In this document: in pieces, positions 21,724 to 30,915 of the stretch | Position numbering within the stretch: the first letter of the stretch is position 1 | How the letters are laid out: every line of letters begins with the position of its first letter | Source of the DNA: Opitutaceae bacterium | GTDB lineage: Bacteria > Verrucomicrobiota > Verrucomicrobiia > Opitutales > Opitutaceae | NCBI GenBank assembly: GCA_005792355.1 | Contig: SXSC01000282.1 | Coordinates: 18,187-82,186 of the forward strand | Reading direction: 5' to 3' | DNA: 64,000 nt | Notes under the pieces: generated by a model | The model's input: the letters and a program-made list of their open reading frames with translations, nothing else | Databases searched by the model: none | Told to the model about the DNA's origin: nothing | Made by a program: the position numbers and the translations under genes

Positions 21724-21756
21724 AGGCCTATCGAGATAGGCCGATTCCGACCTATC
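21724..21756. promoter_or_regulatory. AGGCCTA-N6-TAGGCCG plus third half-site CCTATC, upstream of the response regulator
   Basis: AGGCCTATCGAGATAGGCCGATTCCGACCTATC; CCTA-N6-TAGG-N10-CCTA. Confidence 0.5.
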
Positions 21757-21862
21757 ATTCTGCGAGTTCGCGTATGGTCGGTGCATTCCGGCGAGGTTTT
21801 CCGGCTCAGCCGTGTCCATTCAGTCGAGGTGCTTTTTTCCTCTGAAAACGAAACCACTGAAA

Positions 21863-21938
21863 GGTGGAACCCGATGTCCTCATCGGGTTTTTAGCCGTAC
21901 GCTCTCCAATCAGCCCGTTGGGGACAACGGGCTCCACC
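21863..21938 (-). repeat. Dispersed 76-bp REPIN-like repeat, copy 2 (inverted relative to copy 1)
   Basis: Reverse complement GGTGGAGCCCGTTGTCCCCAACGGGCTGATTGGAGAGCGTACGG...AACCCGATGAGGACATCGGGTTCCACC. Confidence 0.9.
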
Positions 21939-22138
21939 TTTTGGCACAGCAGAGAAACGGGCGGCGGGTTTCTTGAACCGCCGGTCCGAAATGGTCACCA
22001 AAACGCGGTCGCCGTGGAGGTCAGCGGGAGCGAAAATTAATCAAAGGGTGAAGATCGCGGGCTGGGAGCGTTTGACAAAACCCTTGACTCTCCGGGGGGC
22101 GTTTGAGTCTTTGGCCGGCTACACCTTCCCGAACGACC

Positions 22139-22399
22139 ATGGCCAATACCAAATCCGCAATCAAAGCAGCCCGCAAGACCGTCCGCCTGACTGAACGCAA
22201 CCGCGGGGTGAAGACCCGGCTCAAGACCCTTCACAAGCAGTTGGATGCGTTGATCGAGAAGAAGGATGTCGCCGGCAGCAAATCGGCCGCCGCAGCCTAC
22301 GTTTCCGCCATGGACAAGGCTGTGAAGTCAGGCGTCGTTCACCGGAACGCTGCGTCCCGCGCCAAGTCCCACGCGGCGAAAGTTTTTGCCGCCAAGTAG
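22139..22399 (+). CDS. rpsT: 30S ribosomal protein S20
   Basis: MANTKSAIKAARKTVRLTERNRGVKTRLKTLHKQLDALIEKKDVAGSKSAAAAYVSAMDKAVKSGVVHRNAASRAKSHAAKVFAAK. Confidence 0.95.
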   Translation: MANTKSAIKAARKTVRLTERNRGVKTRLKTLHKQLDALIEKKDVAGSKSAAAAYVSAMDKAVKSGVVHRNAASRAKSHAAKVFAAK

Positions 22400-22456
22400 C
22401 TGGACCACGTTGGGGGAGCCGTCGGCCGATCTGCCGCGGTCCCGCACGAATACCTG

Positions 22457-22486
22457 CGCCCGGTGCACGACGGGCGTTTTTTGTTT
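22457..22486 (+). terminator. Rho-independent terminator after rpsT
   Basis: CGCCCG GTGCACGA CGGGCG TTTTTTGTTTTT. Confidence 0.75.
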
Positions 22487-24163
22487 TTAGTTGGGGGCGT
22501 CGACCACGAATGGAAAAGTCAGGGTGAGCTGGGTGCCTTTTCCGGGAGTTGATTCGAATCGCAAATGGCCACCCAATTCACGCGTCCGCTCGGATAGATT
22601 GACGCGGCCGCGGCCGGAGCCAGCCTCGGAGGAAAACGCAATCCCCTCGCCGTCGTCGACGATTTCGAGCGAGATGGTGTCAGCCACGCGGCGGAGTATG
22701 ATCTGGACATTTTCCGCCCGGCTGTGGCGTACGTAATTGCTCGCGGACTCGCGGATGATTTGCAGCAGATGGAGCCGGACGGTTCCACTCAGGCGGTCGG
22801 CCAGCGGGTCGTCGATTTGCAGGGTGAAACCGAACGGGCGCACGCCTTGCATCAAGGCGAGGGTGTCACGCGTCGCCTGGCTAAATGGGATGGGACGCTC
22901 CGGTTCAGGTTCGAGGTCGTCGATAAACGCCCGCAGATCGCGAATCGTGGTATTAAGTGTGGCGCGGATCCCGTCGATCGCGCGCTCGGCGTCGTCCGGG
23001 TTGGTTCGCAGCGTCGAGCGCACGCCGGCGAGCGTCATGCCGGCGGCGTAGACGGTCTGGATCGTGCCATCGTGCAAGTCGCGACCGAGCCGGGCCCGCT
23101 CCGCGAGCATGCGCTCCAGTTCAAGGCGCTGCTCAAAGGAGGCCTCGACCAACCGGGCGAGCCGACCCATCTCATCGCTGCGGTGTGCCAGCAGCCCGGT
23201 CGGGCCGGGATCGTTGCGCGCGAGGCTGTTTCCGATCGCGCCAAGGGGGCGCAAAACCCAGGCGTAAAGCGACCCGATGAGGAGGACCGCCGTCATCAGC
23301 GAGGTCGCGGCAAACACCAGAACGGTCGACCGAAGGTGGCGTGCCGTGATTTCAAGTTCCTCGGCGCGCAGCGTGAAGAGATAATCCGCGGTGACTCCGC
23401 CCCCCGGGCCCGGAAGGGGATGGCGCAGGGTGATTTGATGCGGCTCGGGCGGGGGCAGGGGTTCGCCGGGCGGCGCGATGCGGCCCTCACAGCGGGTCAG
23501 TTTCGAAAGCAGGCGAATCTGGGCGGCATCCCAATTTTTTTGCGCGAGGAGCCACCCGCGGGGCTCGTCGGTAAGCAGGGCATCGTCCGACGGCTGCACG
23601 GGGGCGAGATAAAGCTCCGCGAGCTCGCCGGGAAGTTGGACGAAGAAGGACTCGTCCGGGGGCTTGGCCAGCAGTGTGCGGATGGCGGCCTCCGTCAAGG
23701 GCAGCGGAGTTGGTCCGCGGCTATTTTCCCGGCGCGCCGCGTAAACCAACGATCCGTCAGGCCGCAGGACCCAGGCGCCGGAAAGTTCAAACGAGTCGAG
23801 CGAGGCGTCGATGTTCACCGCCGCCCAGCGCAGGTTCGGTCGGTCGACAAACCGCACCATTTCGTCCCATTGCGCATTTTCTTCCGTAAAGTCCCGCAAC
23901 CGCCGCGTCGTGAGATCGATTACGTCCGCCAGCAGGCGGGAGCGCTCGCGGATCTCCGAGGTCAGCAGGTCCGCCCTCGCCTGCTGTTGGACGCGCAGGA
24001 ACAAAAACAGCGCCGCCAGCGAAAGGAAAAAAACCGCGGCCAGGATCGCGCCAAACTTCGCCGCGAGACTGGTCCGGAACGACTGGAATGGTATCGGCGG
24101 GGCCACGCCCGAGGTTCGCGCCCGGGGGACGGCCGGCAATGGCAAAGTGACGCGGTGCGGCAT
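22487..24163 (-). CDS. NarL-type sensor histidine kinase with CHASE4-like extracellular domain (ORF open to 25228; start about 24163)
   Basis: Two TM segments; ENAQWDEMVRFVDRPNLRWAAVNI; RARLGRDLHDGTIQTVYAAGMTL; IRESASNYVRHSRAENVQIIL; EIVDDGEGIAF. Confidence 0.9.
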   Translation of the reverse strand: MPHRVTLPLPAVPRARTSGVAPPIPFQSFRTSLAAKFGAILAAVFFLSLAALFLFLRVQQQARADLLTSEIRERSRLLADVIDLTTRRLRDFTEENAQWDEMVRFVDRPNLRWAAVNIDASLDSFELSGAWVLRPDGSLVYAARRENSRGPTPLPLTEAAIRTLLAKPPDESFFVQLPGELAELYLAPVQPSDDALLTDEPRGWLLAQKNWDAAQIRLLSKLTRCEGRIAPPGEPLPPPEPHQITLRHPLPGPGGGVTADYLFTLRAEELEITARHLRSTVLVFAATSLMTAVLLIGSLYAWVLRPLGAIGNSLARNDPGPTGLLAHRSDEMGRLARLVEASFEQRLELERMLAERARLGRDLHDGTIQTVYAAGMTLAGVRSTLRTNPDDAERAIDGIRATLNTTIRDLRAFIDDLEPEPERPIPFSQATRDTLALMQGVRPFGFTLQIDDPLADRLSGTVRLHLLQIIRESASNYVRHSRAENVQIILRRVADTISLEIVDDGEGIAFSSEAGSGRGRVNLSERTRELGGHLRFESTPGKGTQLTLTFPFVVDAPN

Positions 24164-24446
24164 CCGGGGGTGCGGTTGCTGGTTGAAGAAGGCGGGCGGA
24201 GTTTCGGAGGGTGCCCCTTCGTTTTGCAACCTATACGGATCTCGAGGCCGGCGCCTGGCCAGCCATCGGTGAACGAAGCGAAAGGTTGTACCGTGCCACC
24301 ACGCGATGGCGGCGACGACAAAGCGTCGCCCTCCGAAATCGACCGAAGGAGGAGGCGATGTGGCCTGACGGATGATCGGGCGATGCGTCCGGCGCCCGCT
24401 GGCCGGCCTTGCGCGACCGCGCCTCGGGCTGCCAGCATCCCGGACC

Positions 24447-27287
24447 GTGCCGCCTTCCGCCTCCAGTTTTCGCCGCCATTTCCTCCCGTGGGACGGGCCG
24501 TGGCTGCCGCAGGTGGCGGCGTGGCTGGCGCACGGCTGGGCCGGGCCGGGGCCGCTCGATCTCTCGCGGGTGCTCGCGGTGGTGCCGACCCGGCAGGCGG
24601 GGCGGCGGTTGCGCGAGGCGCTGGCGGAGCACGCCGCGGCGCGCGGCTCCGCGGTGTTCCCGCCGCGTACGCACACCCCGGATACGCTGCTGGCGGCCGG
24701 CGTGGCGACACCGGAGGTCGCGTCCCGGCTCGAGGCGCTGCTGGCGTGGGCCGCGGTGCTGCGCGAGGTGGACCTCGCGGCGGTGCCCGACGTCCTGCCG
24801 ATCGCGCCGCCGCGCCGCGATTTCCCGTGGGCGTGGCGGCTCGCGGAGAGTTTGTCCCGGTTGCAAACCCAGCTCGCGGAGGGCGGGCTCGGCCTGGCGG
24901 ATGTCGCCCCGCGCGCCGGTGACGCCTTTCCCGAGGCGGAGCGCTGGCGGCAGCTGGCCGGGCTCGAGCGGGCGCAGATCGAAAAACTCGCCACGCTTGG
25001 TCGCCGCGAACCGCATGCGGCGCGGCGGACCGGGGCACGCGAATCCGCGCCGCCGGAGGGCATCGATCGCGTAGTCGTCCTCGGTGCGCCGGATCCCCTG
25101 CCGCTCGCCCTCGACCTGTTACGCCGGTGGGCCGGGGCCGTCCCGGTGGAAATCGTGATCCACGCGCCGGCGACGGAAGCGGCGGCGTTCGATGACGCGG
25201 GCCGGCCGCTCGCCGCCGCCTGGTCCACGCGGGTCCTGGTGCGGGCGGACTTCGAGCGGCACGTTCACCTCTGCATCGATCCGGCGGCGGAAGCCGAGCG
25301 GGTGGCGGCGTTCGCGCGCGGTTACGCCCAGCCCGACGGACGGCTGGCGATCGGCGTGGCGGATGCGGAGGTCGTGCCGCCGTTGGAGAACGAACTTTCC
25401 CGCGCCGCGATCGCGAGCTACAATCCCGAAGGGCGCGGGCGACGTGGCGAGGGCCTCCACGCGCTGCTGACCGCGCTGGCGGCTCTGGCGCGCGACCCGA
25501 CGGGCGACGTGGTGGCGACGCTGGCGCGATGTCCGGATTTCCTGGCGGCCCTGCGCGGGCGTTTTGGCGAGGGCTTCGCGACGACCCGGTTTCTGGCGGA
25601 GCTCGATGAGGTGAGGGCGCGTCACCTGCCGGCGAATCTCACGGCGTGGCGACGGGCGGTCACCGCGAAGGAAGCGCACCTCGCGCGGGCGCTGGGGTTG
25701 ATCGAGGATCTGCAGGCGACGCTGGCGCACGGCGCATTTCCGGACCACGCGATCGCGGCGCTCAACGAGCTGTTTCGCGATCGCCGTTTCGATTTGGCGC
25801 GGCCGGAGGACGCGCGCGCGGCCGGGGGTGTGGCGGCGTGGCGCGAGGTGATGCGCGAATGCGCGGCGGCGGCGGAGTTGTTCCCCGAAACGCCGCCGGG
25901 CGAGTGGTGGGACGTGGCGCTGCGCATGTTTGGCGAAGGTCGGCGGACCGAGGAAAAAGCCGCCGGGGCGCTCGAATTGCAGGGCTGGCTCGAACTGCTG
26001 TGGGAGGACGCGCCGCATCTCGTCGTCGCGGGGCTCAACGACGGGCTGGTGCCCGAGGCGGTGGTCGGCGATGCGTTTCTGCCGGAGTCGTTGCGCGAGC
26101 GGCTCGGACTGAAAACCAACGCGGCGCGGTTCGCGCGCGACGCGTATCTGTTGCAGGCGATCGCGGCGTCGCGTCAGGCCGGTTCGACAGGCTCACGGCA
26201 GGCCGCCGGCCGGCTCGATCTGCTTTTCGCGAAAACGTCCGCGGCCGGTGACCCGCTGCGTCCGTCCCGGCTGCTCCTGCGCTGTGACGACGCGGAATTA
26301 CCGCGGCGGGTGGCCTTCCTCTTCCGGGCGGTCGAGGCAACGCGACCGAATCGGCCGTGGACGCGCACCTGGAAGCTCGCCCCACGCCGTACCGCACCGC
26401 CGGCGCGGGTGCCGGTGACGGGGCTGCGGGCGTGGCTCGCGTGTCCGTTCCGATTTTACCTGCAGCACGTGCTGCGCATGGAGGCAGTTGATCCGGCGAA
26501 GGACGAACTCGACGCGCGGGATTTCGGCACGTTGTGCCATACGGCGCTTGAGGCGATGGCGCGGGAGCCGGCGTTGCGGGACTGCACGGATGAGGCGGTC
26601 CTGCGCGAATTCCTGCTGGGGGAACTGGAACGGGTGGCGCGGACGCGGTTTGGCGACGAGCTCACGCTGCCGCTGATCGTGCAGCTGGAGTCGGCGCGGC
26701 AACGGCTCGCGCGCGCGGCGGCGGTCCAGGCGCGGGAACAGGCGGCGGGTTGGCGGATCGAGCGCGTCGAGTGGGCGTTTGCGCTCGATCTCGGAGGGCT
26801 CGAAGTGCGCGGCAAGATCGACCGCGTCGACCGCCACGGGCCGACCGGCGCGTGCCGCGTGATTGACTACAAGACCTCCGACCTGGCGAGTCCGCCGCAG
26901 AAGTCGCACCTTCGTCCGCGGCGCGCCGGGGACGAGCTCCGGCCGGCGTGGGCGGGAGTCACGCTGCACGGCCGCGACCACGTGTGGGCCGATTTGCAGC
27001 TACCGCTGTACCTGCGGGCGATCGGACGGGAGCCGGACGGAGCGGCGTCACTGACTTGTGGATACTTCAACCTGCCGAAGGCGGCGGGCGAGACGGCGCT
27101 GGCCCCGTGGCCGGAACTGGGTGGGGAGTTGCTGGCGTCCGCCGCCGCGTGCGCGGACGGGGTGGCGGCGGCGATCCGCGCGGGGGAGTTCTGGCCGCCG
27201 GCGGAGGACGCGACGGGGCGGGATGCGTTTGCGATGCTGTTCCATCACGGGACGGCGGAGAGTGTGGCGTGGGAGGTCAAGCGATGA
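24447..27287 (+). CDS. addB: PD-(D/E)XK nuclease family protein, AddB-like subunit (ORF open from 24372; GTG at 24447 plausible)
   Basis: C-terminal FGTLCHTALEAM, VRGKIDRVDRHGPTGACRVIDYKT nuclease motif; overlaps downstream addA-like gene by ATGA. Confidence 0.75.
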   Translation: MPPSASSFRRHFLPWDGPWLPQVAAWLAHGWAGPGPLDLSRVLAVVPTRQAGRRLREALAEHAAARGSAVFPPRTHTPDTLLAAGVATPEVASRLEALLAWAAVLREVDLAAVPDVLPIAPPRRDFPWAWRLAESLSRLQTQLAEGGLGLADVAPRAGDAFPEAERWRQLAGLERAQIEKLATLGRREPHAARRTGARESAPPEGIDRVVVLGAPDPLPLALDLLRRWAGAVPVEIVIHAPATEAAAFDDAGRPLAAAWSTRVLVRADFERHVHLCIDPAAEAERVAAFARGYAQPDGRLAIGVADAEVVPPLENELSRAAIASYNPEGRGRRGEGLHALLTALAALARDPTGDVVATLARCPDFLAALRGRFGEGFATTRFLAELDEVRARHLPANLTAWRRAVTAKEAHLARALGLIEDLQATLAHGAFPDHAIAALNELFRDRRFDLARPEDARAAGGVAAWREVMRECAAAAELFPETPPGEWWDVALRMFGEGRRTEEKAAGALELQGWLELLWEDAPHLVVAGLNDGLVPEAVVGDAFLPESLRERLGLKTNAARFARDAYLLQAIAASRQAGSTGSRQAAGRLDLLFAKTSAAGDPLRPSRLLLRCDDAELPRRVAFLFRAVEATRPNRPWTRTWKLAPRRTAPPARVPVTGLRAWLACPFRFYLQHVLRMEAVDPAKDELDARDFGTLCHTALEAMAREPALRDCTDEAVLREFLLGELERVARTRFGDELTLPLIVQLESARQRLARAAAVQAREQAAGWRIERVEWAFALDLGGLEVRGKIDRVDRHGPTGACRVIDYKTSDLASPPQKSHLRPRRAGDELRPAWAGVTLHGRDHVWADLQLPLYLRAIGREPDGAASLTCGYFNLPKAAGETALAPWPELGGELLASAAACADGVAAAIRAGEFWPPAEDATGRDAFAMLFHHGTAESVAWEVKR

Positions 27288-30200
27288 ACGCGCGGCACGT
27301 GATGATCCGCGCATCGGCAGGGTCCGGGAAAACCTATGCGCTGACCAACCGTTTTGTGGCGCTGCTGGCGCGCGGGGCGCCGCCGGACCGGATCGTCGCG
27401 CTGACGTTCACGCGCAAGGCGGCGGGAGAGTTTTTCGACGAGATCCTCCAAAAGCTGGCGGGCGCGGCGGGGGACGCGACGCGGGCGGCGGAGCTGGCGC
27501 GCGAACTCGGACGGACGTCGCTCCAAGCCGGGGATTTTCAGCGGATGCTGCGCAGCGTGGCGGAGGCGATGCCCCGCCTGCGCCTTGGCACGCTGGACGG
27601 TTTTTTCGGACGGATTGCGCGGGCGTTTCCGCTCGAGCTCGGGCTGACGGGGGATTTCGAGATCCTGCAGGAGCATGCGGCGCGGAGCGAACGGCGGCGG
27701 GTGTGGCAGCGGATGTTTGCGCGGGCACCGCATGGGCTCGACGCCGCGCAGCGCGAATTCATCGAAGCCTTCAAACGCGCGACGTTCGGCACGGAGGAAA
27801 AAGGGATTGGCGCGCGGTTGGATGCGTTTCTCGACGAGCATCAGGAGAAATATCTCTCGGCGCCGGCGGTCGCGCGGTGGGGCGACGCAGAACGGATCTG
27901 GCCGGAAGGCTGTGGGTGGCTCGCGCCGACGGCGGAAAAGCCGGCCGCCGCGGTGGCGACCTTGCGGGGGATGCTGGCCCGCCGCGGGCTGCCGGAGAAA
28001 CAGCTCGCGCGCTGGGCAGCGTGCTTTGCGGCGCTGGCCGGGTGGTCGCCGGGGGCCCCGCTGCCCGAGGCGGTGGAATATCTGTTGAAAAACGCGCTGC
28101 TGGTGTGGGACGATGTCCGGCGCGGGTCGGCGGAGATCACGGTGGAACGGAAAAAAGTTTCGCTGGGGCCGGAGGAATGCGCGCCGCTCGCGGTGATTGT
28201 GACCCACGTGATCGCCGGGGAGCTGGCGCGGCGGCTGGAGACGACGCGCGGGATCCACGCGGTGCTGCGGAGCTACGAGACGGTTTACCACGACGCGGTG
28301 CGGCGCGGCGGGAAACTGACGTTTGGCGACGTGCAGCGCCTGCTGCTGCCGGAGGTGAGCGGCGAAGTGCTCACGCGGTCCGCCGCGGAAGGGGAGGGCG
28401 GCCGGCTGCTGATCGATTACCGGCTGGATGCGCAATTCGATCACTGGCTGCTTGACGAGTTTCAGGACACGAGCTTTGGCCAGTGGCGGATTTTGGAAAA
28501 CCTGATCGACGAGGCCGTGCAGGATGCCACGGGGGAAAGGAGTTTTTTCTGTGTCGGCGATGTGAAGCAGGCGATCTTCACGTGGCGCGAGGGCGATCCG
28601 CGGCTGTTTCGCGACATCCTCGAACGTTATAATCAGGCGGCGCCAGGCACGATCGGGGAGGAGCACCTGATACGATCGTGGCGATCGGGACCGGCGATCA
28701 TTGAAATGGTCAACGCCGTGTTTGGCCGCGGCGACGTGATGGAGGGGCTGTTCCCCGGTCCGGCGAGCGCCGACTGGAATCGCGAATGGCTGGCCCATGA
28801 GTCGGCCGTGCCGCAGTTCGGCGGGCACGCGGCGTGGTTGCACGCCGACGAAGAGGAGGAGCGGTTGTCGCTCGCCGTCCGGTTGCTGCATGAGATCCGC
28901 CCGCTGGAACGTGGTCTGGAGTGCGCGGTGCTGGTGCAGACCAATGCGATGGCGGCGACGGTCGCGGATTATCTGCGCCGGGAGGGCGGCATTCCGGCCA
29001 TCGCGGAATCGGATCTCCACGTGGGCACCGACAATCCGCTCGGTGCGGCGTTGCTCGCGCTGGTGCAGATGGCGGCGCATCCAGGTGACACGCTGGCGCG
29101 CGAACACGTGGCGATGACGCCCCTGGCCGGTTTACTCGCGCGGGCGGGCCTGGCGACGCCCGAGGCGATCACGCTGGGCGTGCTGGGGCAAATTCACGCG
29201 GAAGGCTTCGCCCGCACGCTGGAGCACTGGTTGCGCGAGTTGGAGGCCACGTTTGCCTCCGACGATGCGTTTTCACACGAACGCGGACGGCAATTGGTCG
29301 CGGCGGCGGCGCTCTTCGATGCCACTGGCAGCCGCGACGTGGCGGAATTTGTGGTGTTCGTGCAACGGCATGCGGTCCGCGGGGCGGAGGTGGCGGGCGC
29401 GGTGAGGGTGATGACCATTCACAAGTCCAAGGGGCTGGGCTTCGATGTCGTGCTGCTGCCGGATCTGGAAGGCCAGCGAATCGACCAGCGGCGGGGGGGC
29501 CTGGCCGTGCAGCGGGCGCCGGATCGCACGGTGGAATGGGTGCTGGAGTTGCCGCCGAAGCTGATCTTCTCGCAGGATGCGACCTTGAGCGACCATGTTC
29601 GTGCGGCGGAGGCGGAGGCGGCCTATGAGGCCCTCGCACTTCTCTATGTGGGGCTGACGCGGGCCAAGCGCGGAATGTATGTGATTACGACTCCGCCGGG
29701 AAAGTCGGAGTCGAGAAACTACCGGAAGCTCCTCGCGTCGACGCTGGGGGATAAGACTTGGTCGGCGGGCGATCCGCGATGGTTTGAGGCGATCCCGATC
29801 CTGGCCGCGACAAAGCCCGCCGAGAGCGTTCGGGCGGAGGTGGTCGCCGCGGACCGTGCTCCACGGCGACCGGCCCGACGGCCGTCGGCGGAGAAGGGCG
29901 GGGTGGTGCAGGCGGCGCAGCTGTTTGCACTCGAAGGTGCGGGGGCGCGGGCGGCTGAATTTGGCACGGCGGTGCACACGTTGCTGGCTGAAATGGAGTG
30001 GGGTGGGCCGCCGCCGGTCGCGGCGTGGAGGGCTCGCGGGGTGCCGGCGGGAGCCGTCAACGAAGCGGTCGCGTGTCTGCAGGCTCCGGCGTTGGCGGGC
30101 GTCTGGCAGCAGCCACCCGGGGGAGAAGTGTGGCGGGAGCGGGCGTTTGAAATTGTGCTCGATGGCGCCTGGGTGACGGGGGTGTTTGACCGGGTGGTGG

Positions 30201-30427
30201 TGTCCCGCGCCGCGGATGGTCGGGTCAGCGGAGTGTGCGTGTACGATTTCAAGACCGACCGGGTGGAGGACGAAACCCAGCTGGCGGAGGGCCTCAGGAG
30301 GCATGAGACACAGCTGAACACCTACCGGCGGGTGGCCGCCGCGATGACGGGCGTGCCGGCCGAAGTGGTCCGGTGCGAGCTGGTCTTCACTTTCAGGCAA
30401 AGATCCGTTCCGGTCCCAACGCGGTAA
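27284..30427 (+). CDS. addA: UvrD/Rep-family helicase-nuclease, AddA-like
   Basis: IRASAGSGKTYALTNRFVALLARGAPPDRIVALTFTRKAAGEFFDEIL; LLDEFQDTSFGQWRIL; VMTIHKSKGLGFDVVLLPDL; ALLYVGLTRAKRGMYVI; VYDFKTDR. Confidence 0.88.
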   Translation: MNARHVMIRASAGSGKTYALTNRFVALLARGAPPDRIVALTFTRKAAGEFFDEILQKLAGAAGDATRAAELARELGRTSLQAGDFQRMLRSVAEAMPRLRLGTLDGFFGRIARAFPLELGLTGDFEILQEHAARSERRRVWQRMFARAPHGLDAAQREFIEAFKRATFGTEEKGIGARLDAFLDEHQEKYLSAPAVARWGDAERIWPEGCGWLAPTAEKPAAAVATLRGMLARRGLPEKQLARWAACFAALAGWSPGAPLPEAVEYLLKNALLVWDDVRRGSAEITVERKKVSLGPEECAPLAVIVTHVIAGELARRLETTRGIHAVLRSYETVYHDAVRRGGKLTFGDVQRLLLPEVSGEVLTRSAAEGEGGRLLIDYRLDAQFDHWLLDEFQDTSFGQWRILENLIDEAVQDATGERSFFCVGDVKQAIFTWREGDPRLFRDILERYNQAAPGTIGEEHLIRSWRSGPAIIEMVNAVFGRGDVMEGLFPGPASADWNREWLAHESAVPQFGGHAAWLHADEEEERLSLAVRLLHEIRPLERGLECAVLVQTNAMAATVADYLRREGGIPAIAESDLHVGTDNPLGAALLALVQMAAHPGDTLAREHVAMTPLAGLLARAGLATPEAITLGVLGQIHAEGFARTLEHWLRELEATFASDDAFSHERGRQLVAAAALFDATGSRDVAEFVVFVQRHAVRGAEVAGAVRVMTIHKSKGLGFDVVLLPDLEGQRIDQRRGGLAVQRAPDRTVEWVLELPPKLIFSQDATLSDHVRAAEAEAAYEALALLYVGLTRAKRGMYVITTPPGKSESRNYRKLLASTLGDKTWSAGDPRWFEAIPILAATKPAESVRAEVVAADRAPRRPARRPSAEKGGVVQAAQLFALEGAGARAAEFGTAVHTLLAEMEWGGPPPVAAWRARGVPAGAVNEAVACLQAPALAGVWQQPPGGEVWRERAFEIVLDGAWVTGVFDRVVVSRAADGRVSGVCVYDFKTDRVEDETQLAEGLRRHETQLNTYRRVAAAMTGVPAEVVRCELVFTFRQRSVPVPTR

Positions 30428-30487
30428 AATCGGCTTTACAGCGTATCGGACGGGGCGCACGGTGACCGTTCGCTAAATTAAACCACC

Positions 30488-30589
30488 ATGGGTAACCTGA
30501 AAAAGAAACGTCGTTTGAAGATGAACAAGCATAAGCGCCGAAAGCGCTTGAAGTCGAACCGCCACAAGAAGCGTACGTGGCAGAAGTAG
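30488..30589 (+). CDS. 33-aa AURKAIP1/COX24-domain (bS22/mS38-type) small ribosomal protein
   Basis: [33 protein letters not shown]; below the ORF-track cutoff. Confidence 0.85.
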   Translation: MGNLKKKRRLKMNKHKRRKRLKSNRHKKRTWQK

Positions 30590-30627
30590 ACGGCGCGTTT
30601 ATCCCCCTCATTCGATTTTGATACCCA

Positions 30628-30663
30628 AAGACCCGTTGCCGACCGGCGACGGGTCTTGTTTTT
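30628..30663 (+). terminator. Rho-independent terminator
   Basis: AAGACCCGTTGCCG A CCGGCGACGGGTCTT GTTTTTC. Confidence 0.8.
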
Positions 30664-30915
30664 CGATGGCGTAGGAGGGCGGCTCCGCCCGGCCGCCGGT
30701 GGCGAGATTTCCGCTGAAAACCGACGCGGCTGAATAAATAGTAAATGGTTTGTTCCTCCGGCAAATGCCCAACGTTTGATCTTGTAACATCGGGGTGGAT
30801 TCGGAAGCTTTTGCGTCCGGTTTGCGATGCGGCTTTTACAATCGACGTCTGGCTCACCTAGCAAAAACACCCTAGTCTTGCCCTCCCACATCTAAACGAG
30901 AGCCGAATACCACGC

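Noticed and set aside
24300-24345. GGCGACGACAAAGCGTCGCC hairpin and GGAGGGCGGCTCCGCCC at 30676
   Set aside because: Possibly related dispersed GC-rich repeats, but too short and GC-biased to claim from two occurrences
22724-24922. 732-aa plus-strand ORF
   Set aside because: Antisense to the histidine kinase and overlapping the AddB-like start; no domain signal
24164-25228. N-terminal 355 aa of the 913-aa minus ORF
   Set aside because: Low-complexity extension antisense to the AddB-like gene; kinase with TM start fits ATG at 24163
27245-30460. Long minus-strand ORFs (620 and 395 aa)
   Set aside because: Antisense to addA, which has all helicase motifs
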